64,000 nt of DNA from Anaerosporobacter mobilis DSM 15930 (GTDB lineage: Bacteria > Bacillota > Clostridia > Lachnospirales > Lachnospiraceae). The DNA is taken from assembly GCF_900142955.1 (NCBI RefSeq), contig NZ_FRCP01000011.1, positions 197,303 to 261,302 on the forward strand, read 5' to 3'. Shown here piece after piece: positions 34,489 to 44,412 of the stretch. The position numbers and the translations under genes were made by a program. The notes beneath the pieces are model-generated. The model did no database searches. It worked only from the letters and a program-made list of their open reading frames with translations, and was not told the DNA's origin. Numbering within the stretch: position 1 is the stretch's first letter; each line of letters opens with the position of its first letter.

Positions 34489-35490
34489 ATGATCCATGTT
34501 GAAAATATGTCAAAGGAATTCATATCACCAAAGAAATATCCTGGATTCAAAGGAGCTCTTAAGGGATTGTTTTCTAATGAGAAGGTACGAAAATTAGCGG
34601 TAGACAATATATCTTTTGCTATTGCCAAGGGGGAGATGGTTGGTTACATTGGCAGTAACGGTGCGGGAAAGTCTACATCCATAAAGATGATGACTGGTAT
34701 CCTTACACCAACATCAGGTAAGTGTACAGTTAATGGTATTGTACCTTATGAAAACCGACAACTGAATGCAGCGAATATCGGGGTTGTATTTGGACAACGT
34801 ACACAGCTATGGTGGGACTTACCACTTAGTGAAACATTTTCGATTCTTAAAGAAGTGTATAATGTTAGTGATGAAGATTTTAAGAATCGAATGGAATTCT
34901 TGCAGGAGGTTCTTGGATTCGATAGTTTCATACATAGTACAGTGAGAACCTTATCTCTTGGGCAAAGAATGCGTGCGGACCTTGCAGCAGCATTATTACA
35001 TAATCCAAAAGTTTTGTATCTAGATGAACCAACCATAGGACTTGACTTGGTTGTTAAGGATAGTATGCGACAGGCCATCAAGGAAATTAATGCCGAGTAT
35101 CAGACGACGGTAATCTTAACGACGCATGATTTGTCTGATATTGAACAACTTTGTGAGAGAATCATTATAATTGATGAAGGTAGGGTGATTTATGATGGTA
35201 CAATCGCCAATATTAAAGAACTATATGGTAAGCGAAGAAGTGTCACAGTAGATGTTATGGATATACAAGCATTAGAAGCTATTGATTTTCACGAAGTTTT
35301 TAATTTAAGTGGGGAATTGCTTGCCGTTGCCAAAGAACAATCTAGTATTTCCTTTGATTTTGATAAGAATGTTTTGAATATATCACATATTATCTCAAAA
35401 GTTATGGAAGGTACCGCGGTTAGAGATATCAAGATCCAAGATACCCAGATAACGGATATCGTCAAAGAGATATACAAACATGGGATGTGA
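34489..35490 (+). CDS. ABC-2 type transporter ATP-binding protein
   Basis: 333 aa. Walker A GSNGAGKST, signature LSLGQRMR, Walker B VLYLDEPTIGLD and switch LTTHD; a C-terminal extension of about 90 residues follows, as in the COG4586 family. These work with paired COG4587/COG3694 permeases, which follow here. The group exports small toxic or hydrophobic compounds (viologen/daunorubicin-like). gagggagg precedes ATG 34489. First gene of a three-gene operon; the last codons overlap the next frame. Confidence 0.95.
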   Translation: MIHVENMSKEFISPKKYPGFKGALKGLFSNEKVRKLAVDNISFAIAKGEMVGYIGSNGAGKSTSIKMMTGILTPTSGKCTVNGIVPYENRQLNAANIGVVFGQRTQLWWDLPLSETFSILKEVYNVSDEDFKNRMEFLQEVLGFDSFIHSTVRTLSLGQRMRADLAAALLHNPKVLYLDEPTIGLDLVVKDSMRQAIKEINAEYQTTVILTTHDLSDIEQLCERIIIIDEGRVIYDGTIANIKELYGKRRSVTVDVMDIQALEAIDFHEVFNLSGELLAVAKEQSSISFDFDKNVLNISHIISKVMEGTAVRDIKIQDTQITDIVKEIYKHGM

Positions 35491-35500
35491 GGTGGTTAGT

Positions 35501-36334
35501 GTGAAGAAACGTTCGTTACGTCAAAGTCTGCGGATATATAAACCATTTACCATTGGAAGGATACAGGAACAACTTGCCTATAAATGGTCATTCTATCTTT
35601 TTATCTTTTCAAGTATGTTCAGCTTGTTAGTAGGCTATTATCTGTGGAGGGCTATTTACCAGAGCAGCAGTAGTGAAGCGCTAAATGGTTTCACACAAAA
35701 TGATATGATTGTCTATATTTTCATGAGTTTCATTACAAGTAATTTGGTAAGGGTAAGTGTAACTAGGGATATTGGTAATGATGTAGTTGAGGGAACAATT
35801 GCAATGAATCTGGTAAAGCCGATAAATTATCAAGTCCGTTTGTTCTTCTCCTCCTTGGGAAATGTTTTGTTTCGTTTTCTTATGCCAGGATTACCAATCT
35901 GGTTAGTGATGAGTATTGTGCGATATGTAAACCTTGGGGAGTTACCACCTTCTCCAATTGTAATAGTTTCGTATCTAGTAAGTGTTTGTTTAAGCTTTGG
36001 AATTATGTTCTTGTTTGATTTTTGCTTCGGGTTACTATCCTTCTACACTACCTACGTGTGGGGTCTTAATCTTGCTAAACAAGCAATACTAGGGTTTTTG
36101 ACAGGTCAATTAATACCGCTGTCATTTTTTCCAGAAGCGATACAACGGATATTTGATTTTCTTCCGTTTGCGTCGATGAATTATATTCCGGTTATGATTT
36201 ATCTGAATAAGATGCCACTTGAACGAGTAATAATCTCAATGGGGATTCAAGTGATTTGGATTATAATACTATATCTAATAGCAAATTATTTTTGGAAACG
36301 GGTAACCAAGAGAATTACGGTATTAGGAGGTTGA
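35501..36334 (+). CDS. ABC-2 family permease (COG4587-like)
   Basis: 277 aa with six membrane helices in the ABC2_membrane_6 pattern. The N terminus 'KWSFYLFIFSSMFSLLVGYY' and the segment NDMIVYIFMSFITSNLVR mark the family. GTG 35501 is preferred since gaggtgg (35489-35495) lies 5 nt upstream; an in-frame ATG at 35480, inside the ATPase gene, has no site. It forms the membrane channel with the next protein. Confidence 0.88.
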   Translation: MKKRSLRQSLRIYKPFTIGRIQEQLAYKWSFYLFIFSSMFSLLVGYYLWRAIYQSSSSEALNGFTQNDMIVYIFMSFITSNLVRVSVTRDIGNDVVEGTIAMNLVKPINYQVRLFFSSLGNVLFRFLMPGLPIWLVMSIVRYVNLGELPPSPIVIVSYLVSVCLSFGIMFLFDFCFGLLSFYTTYVWGLNLAKQAILGFLTGQLIPLSFFPEAIQRIFDFLPFASMNYIPVMIYLNKMPLERVIISMGIQVIWIIILYLIANYFWKRVTKRITVLGG

Positions 36335-36338
36335 GCAG

Positions 36339-37130
36339 ATGAGGAGATATTTTCATCTATATAGAGTGTTTGCAACGCAGTTTATGAAATCGTTAGTACA
36401 GTCAAAGGTAGATTTTATCATTGGCCTCTTAGGATTCTTTCTTTCGCAGATGTTTGGGATTGTTTTTTTGTCGTTGGTCTTTAAGCAGATTCCTAGTTTG
36501 AACGGCTGGACATTTGAACAGCTAGTTTTTATTTATGGATTTGCGCAGATACCAAGGGGAATTGATCATTTCCTTACGGATAACATATGGATGCTTGCAA
36601 TGAGATATGTCATACGAGGGGAGTTTGACAGGTTCTTATTGCGTCCAATTAATCCTTTTTTTCAGTTAATCTGTGATAAGTTCCAAGCGGATGCGGTGGG
36701 AGAATTAATAGTTGGTTTTGCATTAGTTGTTTTTTCTGTTGTTAATCATACTGTGACGGTGACACCAGTGAATGTTTTATTGTTTATGATATCCGTGTTT
36801 GCGGGAGCTTTGATTTATACATCGATCAAATTATTCTTTGCATCCTTAGCATTTTGGATTAAGGATAGTATAGCAATTCTTCAATTGGCTTATGAGACAG
36901 CAGACTTTGCAAAGTATCCTTTATCCATATATCCAAAGGGAATACGCTTCATATTAACCTATCTAATTCCGTTTGCCTTCGTAGCATTCTTTCCAGCAAG
37001 TTACTTTTTAACAGGAGAGAATGTGATAATGACAATTGGAGCAGAGGTGTTAATTGCAGGAATTGTTTGGATAATCGCATATGCAGTATTTCGTAAGGGG
37101 CTGACAGTGTACGAGAGTGCGGGAAATTAA
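36339..37130 (+). CDS. ABC-2 family permease (COG3694-like)
   Basis: 263 aa, six helices. 'SKVDFIIGLLGFFLSQMFGI', 'RGEFDRFLLRPINPFFQLIC' and the C-terminal FRKGLTVYESAGN are hallmarks of the second permease of this exporter type. It starts 4 nt after the previous stop, with taggagg upstream, so the three genes are translationally linked. Confidence 0.92.
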   Translation: MRRYFHLYRVFATQFMKSLVQSKVDFIIGLLGFFLSQMFGIVFLSLVFKQIPSLNGWTFEQLVFIYGFAQIPRGIDHFLTDNIWMLAMRYVIRGEFDRFLLRPINPFFQLICDKFQADAVGELIVGFALVVFSVVNHTVTVTPVNVLLFMISVFAGALIYTSIKLFFASLAFWIKDSIAILQLAYETADFAKYPLSIYPKGIRFILTYLIPFAFVAFFPASYFLTGENVIMTIGAEVLIAGIVWIIAYAVFRKGLTVYESAGN

Positions 37131-37265
37131 ATAGAGAAATAAACACTAATATTGTATAGAAACTACTCTAATTAATACACTATATCAAATCCAAAATTGA
37201 TGCTAAAATATTGTAGTTTGTGATAATTTAAAATCAATTAGATATACTAGAAAGGCATAGAAGAA

Positions 37266-38303
37266 ATGAGTGTAGGAACGAGTAGTATTATGATTGGATT
37301 TGCAATCTTGTTGTTTGCAGGATTGTGTCAAGGTAGTTTTGGATTAGGATATAAGAATTATCAACCATTAAAGTGGGAGGCATTCTGGGGTGTTTATTGC
37401 CTGTTTTGTGTCATTGTTCCGCTTTGTTGGGCTTGGTATCAAGTTCCTAATTTCTTAAACTATCTTTCGAATGCAGAAGTAAAGAATATCGTGGTACCAG
37501 TTATCTGTGGTACGATATGGGGGATATCTGCAGTAGGTTTTAGTAAGGCAGTTACCTATATCGGTATATCCCTAGTGTACGGTTTATCCATGGGAATATC
37601 TGCGGTAATTGGTTCTATAATTCCATTGCTTACCATGGAAAACAAACCAAGTATAACAAGTATTGTATTACTTATTGTTGGTATGCTTGTTACATTGGCT
37701 GGTATTGCTGTTATAACAAAGGCAGGAATTGTTAAGATAGCAGAACAACAAACAGTAGAGAAAGACAATGCAAACAAAGATGGTAGAGCAGGCAAGGCTA
37801 AGATTGGTTTGTTATTAGCTATGCTGTCTGGTTTTGGATCAGGTGCTATGAATATAGGATTTGATTTTGCTAGCCCAATCGGTAATGCAATTATGCAGGA
37901 TGGCTATGGTGAAACAGGAGCCAGTGCAATTCAATGGTTACTTGTTTTACTAGGGGGAGCCCTTGCGGGTATTATATATTGTATCATAGATCTTTCGAAG
38001 AATAAGACATGGGTAAGCTTTACATACAAAGGTAGTAAAAAACGTATTGTAATATTATTCATTACAAGTATTGTTTGGTTTGCTGCACTAGCAAGCTATG
38101 GTATTGCTACTTTAATGTTGGGAGATATGGGAGCCGTTACCGGCTGGATTCTATTCAATGCATTGGCGTTAATTATTAGTAATCTTTGGGGAATGCAATG
38201 TGGAGAATGGAAGGGAGCTAAAAAGGGCAAGAAGATCTTGCTTTATGGAAATCTTGTATTAATTATTTCTTGGATATTCATTGGGATATCGAATGCAATA
38301 TAA
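37266..38303 (+). CDS. rhaT: RhaT-type L-rhamnose/proton symporter family protein
   Basis: 345 aa, ten predicted membrane helices in the drug/metabolite-transporter fold. 'FAGLCQGSFGLGYKNYQPLK' then WEAFWGVY, 'ICGTIWGISAVGFSKAVTYI' and 'GFGSGAMNIGFDFASPI' match RhaT (PF06379). No rhamnose catabolic gene is nearby, so the substrate remains a guess; an AraC regulator follows. Ribosome-binding site is weak (aaagg 37251-37255, 10 nt gap). Confidence 0.85.
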   Translation: MSVGTSSIMIGFAILLFAGLCQGSFGLGYKNYQPLKWEAFWGVYCLFCVIVPLCWAWYQVPNFLNYLSNAEVKNIVVPVICGTIWGISAVGFSKAVTYIGISLVYGLSMGISAVIGSIIPLLTMENKPSITSIVLLIVGMLVTLAGIAVITKAGIVKIAEQQTVEKDNANKDGRAGKAKIGLLLAMLSGFGSGAMNIGFDFASPIGNAIMQDGYGETGASAIQWLLVLLGGALAGIIYCIIDLSKNKTWVSFTYKGSKKRIVILFITSIVWFAALASYGIATLMLGDMGAVTGWILFNALALIISNLWGMQCGEWKGAKKGKKILLYGNLVLIISWIFIGISNAI

Positions 38304-38337
38304 GCGAATGCAATATAAATAAGTGATTTAATTATGT

Positions 38338-38402
38338 AGTCGTAGCTAGTGGATTGTTCTGGAAGCATTCTTTCAGAATATTCCCACGCTGCGATTTTTA
38401 TT
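38338..38402 (+). terminator. Probable terminator after rhaT
   Basis: cgtagctagtgg pairs imperfectly with cccacgctgcg, with an inner ttctg/cagaa pairing, and is followed by atttttattt. The stem is imperfect. Confidence 0.55.
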
Positions 38403-38440
38403 TGGTAGAATTTTCGTAAGAAAGTATTCTATTACAGGAC

Positions 38441-38469
38441 TTGAAAGGTTCCATGGAACCTTGTAATAT
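38441..38469 (+). promoter_or_regulatory. Promoter with 18-bp perfect palindrome in its spacer
   Basis: TTGAAA (38441-38446), 17 bp, TAATAT (38464-38469). The perfect palindrome aaggttccatggaacctt (38445-38462) fills the spacer, so a protein bound there would exclude RNA polymerase. It probably controls the AraC gene that starts 40 bp later. Confidence 0.7.
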
Positions 38470-38509
38470 AGAATTTATATAAATACAGTACCAATGGGAG
38501 GATACCATA

Positions 38510-39355
38510 ATGCCATTTGAAATATCAAATGAAAACTTTCGAAATGATACCATGTATCACCAATTTGGTTCGGATTATACCAATCTCTTTGGGTGTGGTT
38601 TTTTAAATAAAAAGGATAAAAAGTGTAAAGAAGAGAATAGTATCTTTAAGCATTATGGAATCGTTCTGGTCTTAAACGGCAACGGAAAACATATTGATGA
38701 AGATGGGAATGAGACTACGGTTTACCCAGGATGTCTGATTCAAAGGATTCCGGATAAGAAACAATCCTTACATATTAATCCTGATGGTAGCTGGCTAGAG
38801 TTTTTTATATGTATCGGAAAGGGGATGTATGAGTCCTTAGTATCGATGGATTTACTAGATGGGAAACAAACTGTTTTAGTACCAGGGTTAAATCGTGCAA
38901 TATTCGAACATTGTACAGAATTTCACCAATTAATGAAATTCTCCCATCCAGCAGAGATCAATATGTTGGTACCAGAGGCATTAAAAATTATTCTAATGTT
39001 CCACCGATTACATAAAGAAAATAGTAGTAATTCAAAGGATAGAGAGATTGTACATAAGGCTAGCATGCTTCTAGCAAAGCCTTCTTCATATAAGGTACCA
39101 ATTGCTAACATTGCAGAGGATTTGAATATTGGATATGAGAAGTTTCGAAAGATTTTTAAAGATATCATGGGGGTATCCCCTCATAGTTACGTAATACAAA
39201 AACGTATGGATATTGCAAAGACATATTTAATAGACAAAAACAAAAGCATCAAAGAAATTGCTTTAGAGCTCGGTTTTGCAGATGCCTATGCTTTTTCAAA
39301 ACAATTTAGAAAATGTGTAGGTTTGTCACCGAGTGAGTTTCGTAAGGAGTGCTAG
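38510..39355 (+). CDS. AraC family transcriptional regulator
   Basis: 281 aa. An N-terminal cupin-like sensor ('GIVLVLNGNGKHIDEDGNET', 'PDGSWLEFFICIGKGMYESL') and C-terminal double helix-turn-helix ('PIANIAEDLNIGYEKFRKIF', 'SIKEIALELGFADAYAFSKQ', then GLSPSEFRKE). tgggagg precedes the ATG. It stands 185 bp upstream of lacLM in the same direction and may regulate it, or the rhaT gene before it. Confidence 0.93.
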   Translation: MPFEISNENFRNDTMYHQFGSDYTNLFGCGFLNKKDKKCKEENSIFKHYGIVLVLNGNGKHIDEDGNETTVYPGCLIQRIPDKKQSLHINPDGSWLEFFICIGKGMYESLVSMDLLDGKQTVLVPGLNRAIFEHCTEFHQLMKFSHPAEINMLVPEALKIILMFHRLHKENSSNSKDREIVHKASMLLAKPSSYKVPIANIAEDLNIGYEKFRKIFKDIMGVSPHSYVIQKRMDIAKTYLIDKNKSIKEIALELGFADAYAFSKQFRKCVGLSPSEFRKEC

Positions 39356-39540
39356 GAAGAGCATATTTGATGTTACTAGGAATACAAGAATGTAATACCA
39401 TTTTTGACATCAAGAATACCTTTTCATCAATTGTATGATTTAGAATAATTTATTAATATGGTTTTATAGATAAGGGGTTATGACTATAGGCTCTGTTTTA
39501 GTTAAAATGGAGTGGAACAGTTGAAACAAGGAAAGGAAAC

Positions 39541-41463
39541 ATGGTGAGAGAAATGAAAGCAGATATGAATTGGTTAGATGATCCAGAGGTATTTCGAGTA
39601 AATCGGTTAGATGCACATAGTGATCATAGGTTTTACAAGGATATGGAAGACATGAAGAACGAATCAAATTCATTAACACAAAGTTTAAATGGAAATTGGA
39701 GCTTTTCTTATTCGATGAATGCAAAAGAAAGACCGATGGATTTTTACAATGTGGATTTTGATGATCAAACATTTGATGAAATACAAGTCCCTGGACACAT
39801 TGAACTTAACGGGTACGATAAAATACACTATATTAATACGATGTATCCATGGGAGGGACATGTATATAGACGTCCGAAATATCTACTTGAAAATCATCCA
39901 GAGGGTGCGGGTTTATTTAGTGAAGCCGATTATAATCCAGTAGGTTCTTATCGTAAAGTATTTGATCTGAATGAAGAGCTGATTGGAAAGAGAGTTTGTA
40001 TCTGTTTTGAAGGTGTAGAACAAGCAATTTTTGTGTGGCTTAACGGAGAATTCGTTGGATATGCAGAGGATAGTTTTACTCCATCGGAATTTGATTTGAC
40101 GCCATACATCAAAGAAAAAGGCAATGTTTTAGCAGTTGAAGTTCATAAAAGATGTTCCGCTGCATACCTAGAAGATCAAGATTTCTTCCGCTTCTTTGGA
40201 ATTTACCGAAATGTTACGTTATATGCAAAGCCTTCGATCCATGTGGAGGATTTATGGGTAAGACCATCATTAAAAGAAGACAATACCACAGGAAAGTTCA
40301 AGATGGATTTGAAAATCTCATCTGCTATGGAGTCTGATATCGATACTGCAAGTGAGATTGGTACAGTGAAGGTTATACTATTGGACAAAGAAGATAATGT
40401 TGTTTTTCAAACAGAAGATGCTATTAACGAGACCGTATCTTTGAAACCAGTGGAAATTGAGAAGGTAAACCCTTGGGATAATCACAATCCGTATCTATAT
40501 ACCGTACTTGTTCAAGTATATAATTCAGAACAAAAACTTATTGAGGTTGTACCATATAAGATTGGCTTTAGAAGAATCGAGATAAAAGATAACATCATTC
40601 TATTAAACGGAAAGCGACTAATTATAAATGGTATTAACCGACATGAGTGGAGTGCTAATAGAGGAAGAAGCATTACGATACAAGACATGGAATGGGATAT
40701 GAAGTGCATGCTAGAGAACAATATTAATGCAGTAAGAACATGTCATTATCCAAATCAGATACCTTGGTATTATATGTGTGATGAGAATGGTGTATACATG
40801 ATGGCAGAGACGAATCTAGAATCCCATGGATCATGGCAAAAATCAGGTAAGGTAGAACCTTCTTGGAATCTTCCGGGTAGTCATGTAAAGTGGAGAGAGG
40901 TAGTGCTTGATAGAGCAAAATCCAATTTTGAATACTTCAAGAATCATACGTCTATCTTAATGTGGTCACTGGGGAATGAATCATATGCAGAAGAGAATCT
41001 AGCTGTAATGAATCAGTATTATAAAGAGGTTGATCCGGAACGATTGGTACATTATGAAGGTGTAGTATCCAATCGTATATTTGAAGATCGCATATCAGAT
41101 ATGGAGAGTCAGATGTACACAGCACCTTGGGATGTAGAAGCATATCTAGCTAACAATCCTAAAAAACCGATGCTTTTGTGTGAATATATGCATTGTATGG
41201 GGAATTCATTAGGAGGAATGATATCGTATGTTAAACTTCTAGATAAATATGAGAATTATCATGGTGGATTCATATGGGATTATATTGATCAAGCGTTGTG
41301 GGTAACCGATGAAGTTACTGGAGAAAAGGTCTTGCGTTATGGTGGAGATTTTGATGACAGACCTTCTGATTACGAGTTCTCAGGAAACGGTATTGTGTTT
41401 GCAGATAGATGTGAAAAACCAGCTATGCAGGAGGTAAAATATTGTTATGGATTGTACAAATAA
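39541..41463 (+). CDS. lacL: Beta-galactosidase large subunit LacL (GH2)
   Basis: 640 aa. Contains the GH2 sugar-binding jelly roll ('CICFEGVEQAIFVWLNGEFV'), immunoglobulin-like domain and (alpha/beta)8 barrel with INRHEWSANRG, acid/base Glu in WSLGNESYAEE and nucleophile Glu in MLLCEYMHCMGNS. It stops where intact LacZ continues into the small-chain domain. Large and small chains are separate but overlapping genes, as in LacLM of lactobacilli and leuconostocs; the 17-nt overlap and sizes match that arrangement, so this is not a frameshift. No signal peptide: cytoplasmic cleavage of lactose or plant galactosides. Confidence 0.95.
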   Translation: MVREMKADMNWLDDPEVFRVNRLDAHSDHRFYKDMEDMKNESNSLTQSLNGNWSFSYSMNAKERPMDFYNVDFDDQTFDEIQVPGHIELNGYDKIHYINTMYPWEGHVYRRPKYLLENHPEGAGLFSEADYNPVGSYRKVFDLNEELIGKRVCICFEGVEQAIFVWLNGEFVGYAEDSFTPSEFDLTPYIKEKGNVLAVEVHKRCSAAYLEDQDFFRFFGIYRNVTLYAKPSIHVEDLWVRPSLKEDNTTGKFKMDLKISSAMESDIDTASEIGTVKVILLDKEDNVVFQTEDAINETVSLKPVEIEKVNPWDNHNPYLYTVLVQVYNSEQKLIEVVPYKIGFRRIEIKDNIILLNGKRLIINGINRHEWSANRGRSITIQDMEWDMKCMLENNINAVRTCHYPNQIPWYYMCDENGVYMMAETNLESHGSWQKSGKVEPSWNLPGSHVKWREVVLDRAKSNFEYFKNHTSILMWSLGNESYAEENLAVMNQYYKEVDPERLVHYEGVVSNRIFEDRISDMESQMYTAPWDVEAYLANNPKKPMLLCEYMHCMGNSLGGMISYVKLLDKYENYHGGFIWDYIDQALWVTDEVTGEKVLRYGGDFDDRPSDYEFSGNGIVFADRCEKPAMQEVKYCYGLYK

Positions 41464-42415
41464 TAAGACAGATCAATTACAAATTATATATGGTGATGTA
41501 ACCTTAGGAGTACATGGGGAAGATTTTCATTATATCTTTTCTTATCAGACCGGAGGATTAGAGTCTCTTGTAATAGGGGGAAAAGAATGGTTGTATCGTA
41601 CACCAAAACCTACCTGTTGGAGAGCGACTACAGATAATGATCGAGGAAATAGATTTTCTCAAAACTCTGGAATGTGGTTCGGTTCAGACATGTTTCTTTT
41701 CTGTAGTAATGTTTTAGTAACTATCGACGGTAAGGATATAGAGAAGCCTATTGCACCTCTTAATAATGCATTTTCTGAGAGAGAAGTTGCAAGCACTGTC
41801 AAAGTAACGTTTACGTATAAAACCATTACCGTTCCAACAACAGAAATTGATGTGTCGTACGAAGTCAATGGTACAGGAAGAATACAAGTAAAGGTACACT
41901 ATTATGGTAAGCTTGGACTTCCAGAGTTGCCTGTATTCGGAATGCGTTTCGTAATGCCGACGAAAGCCACAGGGTTTACTTATGAAGGCTTATCCGGGGA
42001 GACGTATCCAGATCGTATGTCAGGAGGTGTACCAGGCGTCTATACAGTGGAAGGATTGCCAGTTACCAGATATATGGTTCCCCAAGATTGTAATGTTCAT
42101 ATGAAAACCAAATGGTTAGAAGTTAATAGAAATACAACACAAAACAATGCTGATAAGAGTAAAGATACTTTTACGTTACGATTTTCAGCAGTGGATAAAG
42201 AGTTTGCATTCTCCTGCATTCCGTATACAGCAGAAGAGTTAGAGAATGCCACACATCACGAAGAACTTCCATTGCCACGAAGAACGGTTGTATCGATTTT
42301 AGGTGCGGTTAGAGGTGTTGGAGGAATTAACAGTTGGGGTGCAGAAGTAGAGAAAGAGTATCATATTAGTGCGGAAAAAGATATCGAATATACTTTTGAA
42401 ATCTCGAAAGGATAA
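41447..42415 (+). CDS. lacM: Beta-galactosidase small subunit LacM
   Basis: 322 aa, corresponding to the C-terminal beta-galactosidase small-chain domain of LacZ (Bgal_small_N): 'CWRATTDNDRGNRFSQNSGM' (the part completing the active site), 'ELPVFGMRFVMPTKATGFTY' with GLSGETYPDRMSG, and 'RRTVVSILGAVRGVGGINSW'. It begins 17 nt inside lacL, with caggagg at 41429-41435. LacL and LacM must combine for activity. A terminator follows. Confidence 0.95.
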   Translation: MDCTNNKTDQLQIIYGDVTLGVHGEDFHYIFSYQTGGLESLVIGGKEWLYRTPKPTCWRATTDNDRGNRFSQNSGMWFGSDMFLFCSNVLVTIDGKDIEKPIAPLNNAFSEREVASTVKVTFTYKTITVPTTEIDVSYEVNGTGRIQVKVHYYGKLGLPELPVFGMRFVMPTKATGFTYEGLSGETYPDRMSGGVPGVYTVEGLPVTRYMVPQDCNVHMKTKWLEVNRNTTQNNADKSKDTFTLRFSAVDKEFAFSCIPYTAEELENATHHEELPLPRRTVVSILGAVRGVGGINSWGAEVEKEYHISAEKDIEYTFEISKG

Positions 42416-42434
42416 TATAACAATTAACGAAGAG

Positions 42435-42469
42435 AACAGAGTATGTAGAAATACATACCCTGTTTTTTT
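42435..42469 (+). terminator. Terminator of lacLM
   Basis: aacagagtatgta (42435-42447) pairs with tacataccctgtt (42451-42463), with one mismatch, followed by a T run. Confidence 0.88.
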
Positions 42470-42612
42470 GTGCATATATAACTAAAATTATATAAAATTT
42501 TTATAATTAGTTTACTCATTTAACAAATAAATTATATGTGGTACAATATAATTACTAAAGTTTTTATAAACTGGATTTACAAGTAAAAAGTATTCTAGGG
42601 GAGGTACGATTC

Positions 42613-44412
42613 ATGCTAAAGAATAGCATACATCGTGTAAGTCAGGCGATGGACAATGTAAAAATCCATAATAAACTGATTATTCTATTCATTTGCTGTG
42701 TTATGATTCCAATTGTTACTACCAATTGTGCTTTGTACTATATTGTAAGTAAGAAGGCAGAAGTAGAACGAATTACGGAGATGAAGAATGTACAGCAGCG
42801 TTTGAAGTATAATATTTCTACCGTTTTTGAAGCGGCAGAAAGTGTTGCAAATCAGTTTAAAAAGGACAAGGTTCTCAATGATTTTCTAAACACCAGGTAT
42901 GCAGATAATATGGAGTACTATGAGAGTTATAGTGCTCTTATGAGAGACAATGCATTCAGTTATTATTATCAATCTGAATCGGTTTATAAGATATCGTTAT
43001 TCACCAATAACAAAACTGTAACAAGAAGTAGTTCATTCTACCCACTTAGTGATATTGTGAATGAAGAGTGGTATCTGAATGCAGTAGCTAAGAATAGTAA
43101 CGATTGTACATTACAGGTTTATTTTAACAATCCAATTATTAAAAATCCATATGAGGCATGGACGAATAGGAAGATATCGATCTTTACTCAGCTAGATAGT
43201 TTTGGAGCGATTAAGAAATTTCTTAAAGTAGATATTAGTTATACGGATTTGGAGCAATTGGTTTTTAATGAAAAGTCTGTACAAGATATTTTAATTGTTG
43301 ATGATGGTAAGATTTTATTTGATACAAGGCACGGTAGACTTGAAGGTAAGCCTTTCGAGCAATTTGTTCCAGTGGATGAACATCTACTTAAAGAAGAAGA
43401 GACTATGAAAGTGTTAGGTGATGAATGGAAGATTATAATTATCTCAGAGAGAAAGCATTTTTTTGATAATTTCATAGATAATCGTGCCTTATTATGTTTG
43501 ACAATTTTGATAAATCTCATAATACCAAGTACTGCAATTATGTTAATTGGTAATTCGATTAAAGACAGAGTTCGGATTACAGAAAGTTATATAAAAAAAT
43601 TAAAAGATGGCAAGTATAAGCGAATCGATTGTTATGAAGGCAAAGATGAAATAGGTAGTTTAATTAGCAGTTACAACTTGATGGTATTGCGTATACAAGA
43701 GCTCGTTGAAGTGGTATTAAAGGGGAATGCAGAACGACAAAAATTAATTATATCGAAAAAGGAGGCGGAATTACAAGCATTACAAAGCCAGGTGAACCCG
43801 CATTTTATGTTTAATACACTAGAGAGCATTCGAATGAAGAGCCTACTGAATGGGGAAGAAGAGACTGCTACTATAATTGGAACGCTTGCATTACATATGA
43901 GACGAACGATAGGTTGGGGAGATGATTTTACCACTATAGGTGAGGAAATAGAATTTCTAAAGGGGTATCTAGAGATACAGAAGTATCGATTTGGAGATCG
44001 ACTTGATTATTCCATACATGTACAACAGGTGTGTGAACAGTATAGGATTCCAAAGTTTAGTATCCTTACATTTGTTGAGAATGCTTGTATACATGGAATT
44101 GAGAAGAAGAGTGATGGTGGGAGAATCGATGTCATCATTATGGAAGAGGTAGATCACCTTATTATTGAAATTATGGATAATGGAGTTGGGATAAAAGAGG
44201 AAGCGCTTAATAGAATTAATCTTTTAATTAAAACAGCTTCGATAGAGAAGGTAAAAGAAGGAAATAGTATAGGAATCATTAATTCCTATCTTCGTTTAAA
44301 GATGTATTATCATGAAGTGGTAGAATTCCAAATTGAGAGTAAATATAACGAAGGTACGGAGGTATATATGGTTTTACCTTGTAATAAAGATGTATTGGAG
44401 GGAATGGGATGA
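42613..44412 (+). CDS. Sensor histidine kinase, YesM family
   Basis: 599 aa. First helix 'LIILFICCVMIPIVTTNCAL', extracellular sensor of about 240 residues, second helix 'NRALLCLTILINLIIPSTAI', HAMP, His_kinase with phosphorylated His in VNPHFMFNTLES, and HATPase_c with FVENACIHGI and IMDNGVGI. gggagg precedes ATG 42613. The last four bases (ATGA) overlap the next gene's start, so kinase and regulator are coupled. Adjacent lacLM and importer genes suggest a galactoside signal. Confidence 0.94.
   Translation: MLKNSIHRVSQAMDNVKIHNKLIILFICCVMIPIVTTNCALYYIVSKKAEVERITEMKNVQQRLKYNISTVFEAAESVANQFKKDKVLNDFLNTRYADNMEYYESYSALMRDNAFSYYYQSESVYKISLFTNNKTVTRSSSFYPLSDIVNEEWYLNAVAKNSNDCTLQVYFNNPIIKNPYEAWTNRKISIFTQLDSFGAIKKFLKVDISYTDLEQLVFNEKSVQDILIVDDGKILFDTRHGRLEGKPFEQFVPVDEHLLKEEETMKVLGDEWKIIIISERKHFFDNFIDNRALLCLTILINLIIPSTAIMLIGNSIKDRVRITESYIKKLKDGKYKRIDCYEGKDEIGSLISSYNLMVLRIQELVEVVLKGNAERQKLIISKKEAELQALQSQVNPHFMFNTLESIRMKSLLNGEEETATIIGTLALHMRRTIGWGDDFTTIGEEIEFLKGYLEIQKYRFGDRLDYSIHVQQVCEQYRIPKFSILTFVENACIHGIEKKSDGGRIDVIIMEEVDHLIIEIMDNGVGIKEEALNRINLLIKTASIEKVKEGNSIGIINSYLRLKMYYHEVVEFQIESKYNEGTEVYMVLPCNKDVLEGMG

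Noticed and set aside
37266..39355. Rhamnose catabolic operon around rhaT
   Set aside because: No rhamnose isomerase, kinase or aldolase gene is present; only the transporter and an AraC regulator.
41447..41463. lacL/lacM overlap as a frameshifted lacZ pseudogene
   Set aside because: Both chains have full expected length, the second has its own caggagg site, and the 17-nt overlap matches the known heterodimeric LacLM arrangement.
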